A stretch of 20,520 nucleotides of DNA from a virus. The stretch lies in IMG/VR virus record IMGVR_UViG_3300028596_000078, positions 1-20,520 of that record. One strand, 5' to 3'. The notes beneath the pieces were generated by a model. The model made no database searches. It was not told where the DNA came from and worked only from the letters and a program-made list of their open reading frames with translations. This document shows positions 14,448 to 20,520 of this stretch, piece by piece; position 1 is the stretch's first letter; every line of letters begins with the position of its first letter. A program made the translations under genes and the position numbers.

Positions 14448-15557
14448 ATGGATCAAGACAACGCCGTGACCTTGCTGGTCGATGGCCTGGAGTACAGCGG
14501 CTGGAAGGAAGTGCAGATCTCGGCGGGGCTGGAGCGTCAGGCCCGCGACTTCAACCTCGGGATCACCTGGAGCTGGGCCGGGCAGGAGGCCCCGCAGCCC
14601 ATCCGTCACGGTGCCTACTGCGAGGTGCTGATCGGCAATGACCTGGTGCTGACCGGCTGGGTGTTCGCCACGCCTATCAGTCACGATGCCCGCCAGATCA
14701 CCCTGACCGTGTCGGGGCGTTCGCTGACCGCCGACCTGGTGGACTGCGCCGCGATCAATCAGCCCGGCCAGTGGAAGAACCAGGACGTCCTGTCGATCGT
14801 GAAAGCCCTGGCTGCCCCTTACGGCCTGCAGGTGCGCAGCGAGATCGGTGCCACGGCGAAGCTGTCCGACCACACCATCGAGCCGGGGGAAACGGTGTTC
14901 GAGTCCATCGATCGCCTGTTGACCCTGTTCCGGGTGTTTTCCACCGATGACGCCCAGGGCCGAGTGCTGCTTGCCAGCGTCGGCAGCGAAGGGCGGGCCG
15001 TCGACGCAATCGAGGTCGGCAAGAACGTGCTGACGGTCAGTGCGTCGTTCGACTTCGCCGGGGTGTTCTCCGAATACCAGGTGCTCGGCCAGCGCAGCGG
15101 CACCGACGACAGCTTCGGCGCCCAGGCGGCCGAGGTGTCGGCCACGGTCCGCGATGACCGCACGGCGCGCCGCCGGGTGCACATCATTCACCAGACCGGC
15201 CAGATGACTGACGAGCTGGCCCAGAGCCGGGCCAACTGGGAGCGTGGCAACCGCATGGGCAAGGCCTTGCAGGCGACCTACACGGTGCAGGGCTGGCGGC
15301 AGTCCAACGGTGCGCTGTGGCGGCACAACAGCCTGGTGCGGGTGATCGACCCGCTGATCGGGTTTGACCGCGACATGCTGATCGCCGAGGTCACCTACTC
15401 ACTCAACGACAAGGGCACGGTCACCACCCTGGTGGTCGGCCCTCCCGAAGGTTTCGAGCCTGAGCCCGCCGACCCGCTCAAGCGGCGCAAGCTGAAGAAG
15501 GGCCGAAAGGGCGACAGCTTCGAATACCTGCTGCCAGAGGACTGGGACAAGCAATGA
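14448..15557 (+). CDS. Baseplate hub protein (Mu gp44/gpP-like)
   Basis: A 369-residue hub protein equivalent to T4 gp27. The start VTLLVDGLEYSGWKEVQISA, the region YCEVLIGNDLVLTGWV, the swivel ITLTVSGRSLTADLVDCAA and LKALAAPYGLQV-like sequence around 115-126 follow the Mu gp44 pattern, and VIDPLIGFDRDMLIAEVTYS near 305-324 is typical of its C-terminal beta domain. The trimer links the tube to the spike. The C-terminus is Lys/Arg-rich (KRRKLKKGRKGD). The start has GGAG 10 nt upstream; the stop overlaps the spike gene by 4 nt. Confidence 0.92.
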   Translation: MDQDNAVTLLVDGLEYSGWKEVQISAGLERQARDFNLGITWSWAGQEAPQPIRHGAYCEVLIGNDLVLTGWVFATPISHDARQITLTVSGRSLTADLVDCAAINQPGQWKNQDVLSIVKALAAPYGLQVRSEIGATAKLSDHTIEPGETVFESIDRLLTLFRVFSTDDAQGRVLLASVGSEGRAVDAIEVGKNVLTVSASFDFAGVFSEYQVLGQRSGTDDSFGAQAAEVSATVRDDRTARRRVHIIHQTGQMTDELAQSRANWERGNRMGKALQATYTVQGWRQSNGALWRHNSLVRVIDPLIGFDRDMLIAEVTYSLNDKGTVTTLVVGPPEGFEPEPADPLKRRKLKKGRKGDSFEYLLPEDWDKQ

Positions 15558-16066
15558 CGATCCTGACACGCATGCTCGTGCGCGGCACCGTGGTGCTGGC
15601 CGCCGCGACCCACAAACTGCAGGCGCTGCAAATGCGCCTGACCGCCGGGGAAATCAAGGATGGCCTGGAGCACTTCGAGCCCTATGGCTTCACCAGCCAT
15701 CCCTTGCCCGGCGCCGAGGGCATTGCCGCCTTCCTTGGCGGTGATCGCTCGCACGGCATCGTACTGGCCGTGGCCGATCGCCGTTACCGCCTGCAGGCGC
15801 TGGAGGCCGGTGAGGTGGCGCTCTACACCGACGAAGGCGACAAGGTGCACCTCAAACGTGGTCGGATCATCGACATCGAGACCGACACGCTGAACATCAA
15901 GGCCACCACGGCGGTGAATTTCGACACGCCAGAAATCACCCAGAGCGGGCGGATTGTCTCCCTGGGCGATCAGGTGGCCGGTGGTGTCAGCCAGATTGAG
16001 CATGTGCATGGGGGCGTGCTGAGCGGTGGTGGCCAGACCGAGCCCCCGGCAGGCGGTGCTCCATGA
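15554..16066 (+). CDS. Baseplate spike protein (Mu gp45 / P2 gpV-like)
   Basis: A 170-residue spike subunit that forms the membrane-piercing trimer. The N-terminal OB-fold region (about 15-95) includes LQMRLTAGEIKDGLEHFEPY, FTSHPLPGAEGI and HGIVLAVADRRYRL. The shaft follows as short beta repeats (KRGRIIDIETDTLNIKATTA), and the tip carries HVH at residues 150-152 in SQIEHVHGGV. In P2 gpV and related spikes an H-x-H pair from each chain coordinates one iron ion at the tip, so the same is expected here. The stretch after HVH (GGVLSGGGQTEPPAGGAP) is Gly/Pro-rich. Confidence 0.93.
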   Translation: MTILTRMLVRGTVVLAAATHKLQALQMRLTAGEIKDGLEHFEPYGFTSHPLPGAEGIAAFLGGDRSHGIVLAVADRRYRLQALEAGEVALYTDEGDKVHLKRGRIIDIETDTLNIKATTAVNFDTPEITQSGRIVSLGDQVAGGVSQIEHVHGGVLSGGGQTEPPAGGAP

Positions 16067-16458
16067 TCCTCAGTGACAGTGAAAAGTCCCTGGTGCGCAC
16101 CGTGGTCATCAGCCTGTTCACCTGGCGCCGCGCCGGCCCAGACGACCCCGTTGATGACGAAGAACGCTACGGCTGGTGGGGCGACAGTTTCCCCCGAGTG
16201 GCCGATGACCGCATCGGCTCGCGCCTGTGGCTGCTGCGCCGGGTCAAGCTGACCGAGCGGACCCAGCGCGATGCCGAGTACTACGCTGCCGAGGCCCTGC
16301 GCTGGCTGATCGATGACGGCCAGGTGCTCAAGGTGACGATCGCCAGTGAGCGGGCCGACAGCAGCCGCCTGAACCTGCGCGTGGTGCTGACGCTGCTCAG
16401 CGGCCACCCGCTGATCATTGAACCCGACCAACTCTGGCAGGTGAACTATGCCGTTTGA
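16063..16458 (+). CDS. Baseplate protein GP46 family (Mu gp46)
   Basis: A 131-residue protein of the GP46 family, the T4 gp25 counterpart in Mu-type baseplates. Diagnostic features are LVRTVVISLFTWRRAGPDDP, the GWWGDSF motif (37-43), IGSRLWLLRRVKLTERTQRD and WLIDDGQVLKV. It binds the sheath-proximal part of the wedge and starts sheath assembly. The ATG overlaps the spike stop (ATGA), and its end overlaps the gp47 gene by 11 nt. Confidence 0.93.
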   Translation: MILSDSEKSLVRTVVISLFTWRRAGPDDPVDDEERYGWWGDSFPRVADDRIGSRLWLLRRVKLTERTQRDAEYYAAEALRWLIDDGQVLKVTIASERADSSRLNLRVVLTLLSGHPLIIEPDQLWQVNYAV

Positions 16459-17488
16459 TACCCCCACGCTGCCCGCGTTGATCAGCCGCGTTCAGGCCGA
16501 CCTCGGCAGCAATGCCCTGCGTCATTCCGATGCCCAGGTGCTGGCCCGCGCATTGAGCGCCGCTGCGTTTGGGCTGTATGGCTACCTGGACTGGGTCGCC
16601 GAGCAGATCCTGCCCGACAGCGCCGATGAGGAAACCCTGGAGCGCATGGCCGCCATCCGCCTGAGCGCGCCGCGTAAACCCGCGCAACCCGCGACTGGGC
16701 CGGTTGGTTTTACTGCTGCGCTGGGGGCGGTGCTCGCCATCAACACCGTGCTGCAGGCCAGTGACGGGCGCTCCTACCGGGTGACCGCTGATGTCACCAC
16801 CGTGGCCGGGGCCAACACCGCCACGGTCGAAGCCCTGGACGGTGGCCCGCTGGGCAATGCCGCTACCGGCCTGAGCCTGAACCTGGTGCAGCCGGTTGAG
16901 GGCATTGCCAGTGTGTTTACCGTGCTGGCCCCGGGCCTGGTTGGCGGGATCGCCGAGGAAAGCCTGGAGGCCCTGCGCGGCCGGGTGATTCGTTCTTACC
17001 GAGTCATCCCGCACGGCGGCTCGGCGGACGACTACGAAACCTGGGCGTTGGAATGCCCGGGCATCACCCGAGCCTGGTGTCGGGGTAACTACCTGGGGGC
17101 CGGCACGGTCGCGTTGTTCGTGATGCGCGACAACGACGCAGACCCCATCCCCAATCCCACGCAGTTGGCCGAGGTGAAGGCCTATGTCGAGGTACGCCGG
17201 CCGGTGACGGCGGAGCTGTATGTGTTTGCGCCGGTCCCGGTGCCGGTGGTCTACAGCGTGCGCCTGAAGCCCGACAGTACCGCCGTGCGGGCCTCGGTCG
17301 AAGCCAAGCTGCTGGACCTGCATGCCCGTGAGGCGGGCCTGGGTGACACGCTGCTGATCAGTCATATCCGCGAAACCATCAGTGGCGCGAACGGCGAACA
17401 TGACCATGTTCTGGTCTCGCCTGCGGCTGATGTGGTGCCCGCGGCCAATCAATTGCTGACCTATGGGGGCTGCGTATGGTTGCCCTGA
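16448..17488 (+). CDS. Baseplate wedge protein, gpJ family (Mu gp47)
   Basis: A 346-residue wedge protein, the T4 gp6 counterpart. The N-terminal helical part (DTPTLPALISRVQADLGSNA, YLDWVAEQILPDSADEETLE), RMAAIRLSAPRKPA, the beta domain ASDGRSYRVTADVTT and the core EESLEALRGRVIRSYRVIPH with GGSADDYETWALECPGI are classic baseplate J sequence. Its C-terminal half (VRRPVTAELYVFAPVPVPVV) forms the dimerisation region. With gp46 and the next protein it builds the ring that carries the fibres. The start overlaps gp46 and its end overlaps the gp48-type gene by 13 nt. Confidence 0.95.
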   Translation: MPFDTPTLPALISRVQADLGSNALRHSDAQVLARALSAAAFGLYGYLDWVAEQILPDSADEETLERMAAIRLSAPRKPAQPATGPVGFTAALGAVLAINTVLQASDGRSYRVTADVTTVAGANTATVEALDGGPLGNAATGLSLNLVQPVEGIASVFTVLAPGLVGGIAEESLEALRGRVIRSYRVIPHGGSADDYETWALECPGITRAWCRGNYLGAGTVALFVMRDNDADPIPNPTQLAEVKAYVEVRRPVTAELYVFAPVPVPVVYSVRLKPDSTAVRASVEAKLLDLHAREAGLGDTLLISHIRETISGANGEHDHVLVSPAADVVPAANQLLTYGGCVWLP

Positions 17489-19317
17489 GAACGCCCGAGC
17501 AGTACCGCGAGCAATTGCAGGCCTTGTTGCCAGTTGGTCCTGCCTGGGATCCGGAGCTGGCCCCCGAGATCGATGCAATCCTTGGCGGCATGGCGGCCGA
17601 GCTTGCCCGAATTGAAGGTCGCGTGGTCGACCTGGTCGGCGAGATGGATCCGGCCACTACCGCCGAACTGCTCGGCGACTGGGAGCGCGTGGCGGGCTTG
17701 CCCGACAAATGTGCTGGCACGCTGGAGACCACGGTGCAGGGCCGGCGCAATGCGCTGCTGGCCAAGCTGAACGCCACTGGCGGCCAGTCGAAGGCGTATT
17801 TCATCGCGCTTGCGGCCGCGCTTGGCTACCAGATCACGATTGAAGAATTCCACCCGTTCCAAGCTGGCCGGGCGGCAGCGGGCGACATCCTTACCAACGG
17901 CGGCTGGCGGTTCACCTGGCGCGTGCATGCCCCTGAAGTCACGGTGATCCCGTTTCGTGCGGGTCGGTCGGCTGCGGGCGAGCAGTTGCGCGCCTGGGGC
18001 AACGATACGCTGGTGTGCAAGCTCAGGCAGCTCGCCCCGGCGCACACAGTGGTGCTGTTTGCCTATGGCAACTCGTCGCTGGACCTGCTGTTCACCTCTG
18101 GCACCTACCTCGTCAAGCAGCAGGCGCAGCCATTCAGCAGCGTCGTCAACTTCACCCGGGCTTCGACTGGGTCGTACCTGGATGCGGCCGGGGTGCTGCA
18201 GACCGCCGCCATTGATGCGCCGCGATTCGAGTTCAGTGCTGCAGGTGCGCCGCTGGGCCTGCTGTTCGAGCAGCAGCGGACGAACCTTGCATTGCAGTCT
18301 GCAGACTTTGGCAACGCAGCCTGGAGCAAGAGCGGTGTCACCATTGCCCCGAGCGCAGTCGTGGCGCCGGACGGGACGTTGGCCAGCAAAATGGTCGAGA
18401 GCGTTGCGAACGCCACCCACGGCCTTAGCCAGGCGGGCAAGGTGGTGACGGGCAACACCAAGTACTGCCGTTACGTGTTCGCCAAGGCCGACGGCAGTGG
18501 GCGCCTCCTGTACTTGGAGACGGACAGCTTCGCCCAGTGGGTGAACAGTGGTAGTGCCAGGTTCAACCTCGACAACGGCACTATCGACAACGCATCCCCC
18601 GGTCTTGATGGCGTCGGAATTCAACCATACCCGAACGGCTGGTACCTCTGCTGGCTCACGGCAACCACCATTGCCAGTCCTGTCGCGGTTCCGTTTGATA
18701 TTCAGCTGGCCACGTCAGGAAGTCCCAGCTACGCCGGCGATGGGGTTTCCGGTGCATACATATGGGGCGCCCAGCTTGAAGCTGGTGATGGTCCTAGCTC
18801 ATACATCCCAACACTTGCCGCGCCCGTAACCCGGGCAGCTGACCTTGCTCATGTCCCGGCAGCGGGGTGGCTGCAGAGCGGTGAAGGCACTCTGTTTGCC
18901 GAAATCGGTTACTCGTCGGTGCCCGTACCTGGCGTCACTGAAGTGATCGGCGCCACGCTCGGCACTACCAGTACGGTAGGGCGGGTAGTGCTCTCCCTGG
19001 CGAATGCCAACCTGCGCGCTGGTGGCCATACCGTTACAGATGCAAACGCCACGGTGTTTGTCTCCACATTGGGTGAAGTTGTACTGCCTGGGCAAGTAGT
19101 CAAACAAGCGATTGTTTACGGCCAGAACTACTTCCAGTTTTCTACAGCTGGGCTCGCCAGCGCATTGGACACGGCTGGTGAGCTGCCGACGATTGATCGC
19201 CTTGTATTGGGCGCTCGAGGCATAGCCAACAATCATGTGCAGGGTCATTTGCGCCGCATCAGGTATTACCCACGTCGCTTGAGTGAATCTGAACTAATTT
19301 CCCTCACCACTCCTTAG
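17476..19317 (+). CDS. Mu gp48-type baseplate protein (DUF2313) fused to a lectin-like adhesion domain
   Basis: A 613-residue fusion. Residues 1-200 are a complete gp48/YmfQ (DUF2313) unit: YREQLQALLPVGPAWD, IEGRVVDLVGEMDPATTAEL, LLGDWERVAGLP, then the paired FQAGRAAAGDIL (128-139) and FRAGRSAAGEQL (160-171), ending TVVLFAYGN. Free-standing members are about 190 residues and join fibres to the wedge. Residues 223-270 (VNFTRASTGSYLDAAGVLQT, GLLFEQQRTNLALQS) open a module common in phage fibre and structural proteins, followed by a CBM-like beta domain (about 270-445, IWGAQLEAGDGPSSYIPT) and a LamG-like end (LFAEIGYS ... HLRRIRYYPRRLSESELISL). Glycan binding is inferred. Sampled GC falls across the second half, suggesting a separate origin. 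Confidence 0.85.
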   Translation: MVALRTPEQYREQLQALLPVGPAWDPELAPEIDAILGGMAAELARIEGRVVDLVGEMDPATTAELLGDWERVAGLPDKCAGTLETTVQGRRNALLAKLNATGGQSKAYFIALAAALGYQITIEEFHPFQAGRAAAGDILTNGGWRFTWRVHAPEVTVIPFRAGRSAAGEQLRAWGNDTLVCKLRQLAPAHTVVLFAYGNSSLDLLFTSGTYLVKQQAQPFSSVVNFTRASTGSYLDAAGVLQTAAIDAPRFEFSAAGAPLGLLFEQQRTNLALQSADFGNAAWSKSGVTIAPSAVVAPDGTLASKMVESVANATHGLSQAGKVVTGNTKYCRYVFAKADGSGRLLYLETDSFAQWVNSGSARFNLDNGTIDNASPGLDGVGIQPYPNGWYLCWLTATTIASPVAVPFDIQLATSGSPSYAGDGVSGAYIWGAQLEAGDGPSSYIPTLAAPVTRAADLAHVPAAGWLQSGEGTLFAEIGYSSVPVPGVTEVIGATLGTTSTVGRVVLSLANANLRAGGHTVTDANATVFVSTLGEVVLPGQVVKQAIVYGQNYFQFSTAGLASALDTAGELPTIDRLVLGARGIANNHVQGHLRRIRYYPRRLSESELISLTTP

Positions 19318-19325
19318 GAAAAGTC

Positions 19326-20123
19326 ATGCATAGAATCGATGGCCCTGGCGCCACAGTTGACAACAAATTCACTGACGGCGATCCCGTCGGTGGCGTGCAA
19401 GCAACGACCGTGACTGACGATTGGCTGAATGCGGTCCAGGAAGAAATCCTGGCGGTGCTGGCGGCTGCCGGTATCACTCCAGTGAAGGCCAACAATGCCC
19501 AGCTGGTGGCGGCGATTCGTGGTCTTTCCGGTAGCGTCAAGTTCACCTCGGTGGGCGTGACACCCTGGGTGGTGCCGGCTGGCGTAACCCGGGTATTCGT
19601 CAAGGTCATCGGTGGCGGCGGCGGTGGCGGAAAACGCCAAGCTCTCGCTGCTTTGGGCGCAGGCGGTGGCGCTGGAGGTGGTGGTTATGCTGAAGGCTGG
19701 GTGACGGTCACCCCCGGTGCAACCATTAGCATCACGGTTGGCGCTGGTGGCGCTGGAGCTACCGTAAGCAATACGTCGGGCGCAAATGGTGGCACATCAA
19801 GCTTTGGTGCATTCATGAGCGCTACCGGTGGCGGCGGAGGCGGCGTGACCAGTGGCGCGGGTGGCGGGGTCGGCACTGGTGGCAGCCGAAACACGTCTCT
19901 CGGCCCTGGCACGTCTGGTATTTCTTTCTCAAACTCCGGGGGTACTGATAACGGACTTGCTGGCGGCGGCGGCGGCCCGGGCGGGGCTCAAATCACCTAT
20001 AGCTCTGGCAGCGCTGCTGCCAACGGCAACAATGGAATTGGTCCAGGCGGTGGCGGCGGCGGTGCCGTATTTGGTGGGAATGGCGGCTCGGGTGCCGATG
20101 GTTACGTTGAGGTGGAGTGGTGA
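19326..20123 (+). CDS. Glycine-rich tail fibre protein
   Basis: A 265-residue fibre protein. Residues 1-70 (MHRIDGPGATVDNKFTDGDP, TTVTDDWLNAVQEEILAVLA, NNAQLVAAIRGL) form an attachment segment often seen at the start of Pseudomonas phage fibres. A short beta segment (VTPWVVPAGVTRVFVKVIG, 78-96) leads into a glycine-rich region (about 96-260; 67 of residues 91-260 are Gly, 39%) with GGGGGG runs, closed by DGYVEVEW. This is the layout of glycine-rich C-terminal adhesin domains. A packed polyglycine-II structure like that of phage S16 gp38 is possible but unproven. AGGAA lies 5 nt upstream of the start. It is probably the distal receptor-binding part. Confidence 0.85.
   Translation: MHRIDGPGATVDNKFTDGDPVGGVQATTVTDDWLNAVQEEILAVLAAAGITPVKANNAQLVAAIRGLSGSVKFTSVGVTPWVVPAGVTRVFVKVIGGGGGGGKRQALAALGAGGGAGGGGYAEGWVTVTPGATISITVGAGGAGATVSNTSGANGGTSSFGAFMSATGGGGGGVTSGAGGGVGTGGSRNTSLGPGTSGISFSNSGGTDNGLAGGGGGPGGAQITYSSGSAAANGNNGIGPGGGGGGAVFGGNGGSGADGYVEVEW
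19611..20105 (+). repeat. Low-complexity GGN codon tract encoding the glycine-rich fibre domain
   Basis: Runs of GGC/GGT/GGA codons (for example around 19612-19629, 19665-19684, 19829-19845, 19961-19982, 20045-20066) recur without one fixed unit length. Similar short GGTGGC-type blocks could support slippage or recombination that varies the adhesin loops. Confidence 0.6.
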
Positions 20124-20124
20124 T

Positions 20125-20502
20125 ATGACGATCTGGGCATTGATTGAAAACAAGCAGGTAGTGGAGCTCACCGACATTGATCCGGAGGGGCGTTTCCATC
20201 CCAGCATGCGCTGGCTGGCGGCGCCTGAAGGTGTGCAAGTCGGGTGGCTGCATGACGAGGAGAATGGCTTTGGTGAGCCGGCACCAGTAGTGATGCCGCC
20301 ACCGACTCGCGAAGAGATCGAGTTGGCGCGGCTGATTGCCTATTCCGATCCTGTCTCAGGCAGTGACCGCTTCTTCGCTGAATCGGCCAGGATGCAGGCC
20401 ATGGGCGAGCAGGGCTGGGAAGCGGTGCGGGATGAGGGAGTAGCCCGCTATCAGGAAATCCAGGCCAGCCATCCATGGGGAGATTCGGATGCCCATCAAT
20501 GA
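20125..20502 (+). CDS. Tail fibre assembly protein (putative chaperone)
   Basis: A 125-residue protein. The N-terminal half (MTIWALIENKQVVELTDIDP, FHPSMRWLAAPEGVQVGWLH) is a small beta domain typical of short proteins following Pseudomonas fibre genes; a Pro-rich linker (PAPVVMPPPTREE, 52-64) and a helical C-terminus (IELARLIAYSDPVSGSDRFF, about 65-110) follow. It begins 1 nt after the fibre stop, so it is co-translated. Fibre folding or assembly is the likely role by position and pattern; the family is diverse and no catalytic motif is visible. Its end overlaps the following start by 14 nt. Confidence 0.75.
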   Translation: MTIWALIENKQVVELTDIDPEGRFHPSMRWLAAPEGVQVGWLHDEENGFGEPAPVVMPPPTREEIELARLIAYSDPVSGSDRFFAESARMQAMGEQGWEAVRDEGVARYQEIQASHPWGDSDAHQ

Positions 20503-20520
20503 GCAGCAGCTGCTGCAGAC
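20489..20520 (+). CDS. Start of a probable endolysin (GH19/chitinase-like), truncated by window end
   Basis: ATG 20489 follows GGGGAG (20477-20482) by 6 nt and reads MPINEQQLLQ to the window edge. This opening closely resembles the first residues of Pseudomonas prophage and pyocin glycoside hydrolase 19 lytic enzymes, which degrade peptidoglycan at lysis. Ten codons cannot prove the family; position after the fibre assembly gene fits a lysis module. Confidence 0.5.
   Translation, partial: MPINEQQLLQ

Noticed and set aside
14313-15326. Long minus-strand open frame (337 codons), and similar ones at 5134-6363, 16415-17578 and 17461-18624
   Set aside because: All are antisense to clearly conserved phage genes, have no good ribosome sites or recognisable domains, and are rich in Arg, His, Gly and Gln. 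This is expected from G/C-rich third positions in the sense genes.
19611-20105. Glycine-codon repeats as a CRISPR-like array
   Set aside because: There is no constant repeat or spacer length; the periodicity is that of Gly codons in an open reading frame.
19852-20124. Upstream extension of the fibre assembly protein frame
   Set aside because: It is an alternative frame of the glycine-rich tract (Ala/Leu-rich shadow), and ATG 20125 directly follows the fibre stop.

Overview
The window is the structural (late) module of a tailed phage or prophage, almost certainly from a Pseudomonas host. The assignment rests on high GC, G/C-ending codons, Pseudomonas-style phage gene order and the last start codon, which opens a protein resembling Pseudomonas prophage GH19-type endolysins. 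All convincing genes lie on the plus strand. They are packed with 1-60 nt gaps or short overlaps such as ATGA, and no clear promoter is visible. The block therefore looks like part of one long late operon driven from outside the window. Integrase, repressor, replication and host-flanking genes are not seen, so free phage versus prophage cannot be decided.

Layout: (1) 2-175, the C-terminal end of an HNH endonuclease, then a 144-nt noncoding stretch that is a candidate cos/packaging region. (2) 320-2555, small (P27-type) and large terminase subunits. (3) 2552-4985, a small two-helix membrane protein with a TTG start, an HK97-type portal and an S49/ClpP-fold prohead protease. (4) 5047-8115, the HK97-fold major capsid protein followed by head-completion and connector genes (small acidic protein, gp6/gp8-like connector, head-tail joining protein, HK97 gp10-like neck protein). 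(5) 8135-17488, a contractile tail in almost exactly phage Mu order: terminator, DUF2635 (gp38), sheath, tube, tail assembly chaperone with a -1 frameshift extension, tape measure, gpN-type DNA circularisation protein, gp44 hub, gp45 spike, gp46 and gp47 baseplate proteins. (6) 17476-20502, host-recognition end: a gp48-type baseplate protein fused to a long lectin-like domain, a glycine-rich fibre protein and a fibre assembly protein. (7) From 20489, the first codons of a probable endolysin.

The phage is a mosaic: an HK97/siphovirus-type head and packaging machine joined to a Mu-type contractile tail. The seam is near 8.1 kb, where GC also rises. GC falls again inside the gp48-type gene after about 18.2 kb, which suggests separate acquisition of the adsorption module.

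The most notable items are a well-formed programmed -1 frameshift signal (T_TTT_TTC at 11069-11075 with a stem-loop 8 nt downstream), the gp48-lectin fusion, the polyglycine fibre tip, and three hairpins placed at the edges of the genes for the most abundant virion proteins. I saw no defence system, anti-defence gene, CRISPR array, tRNA or insertion sequence, and no clearly unprecedented system.
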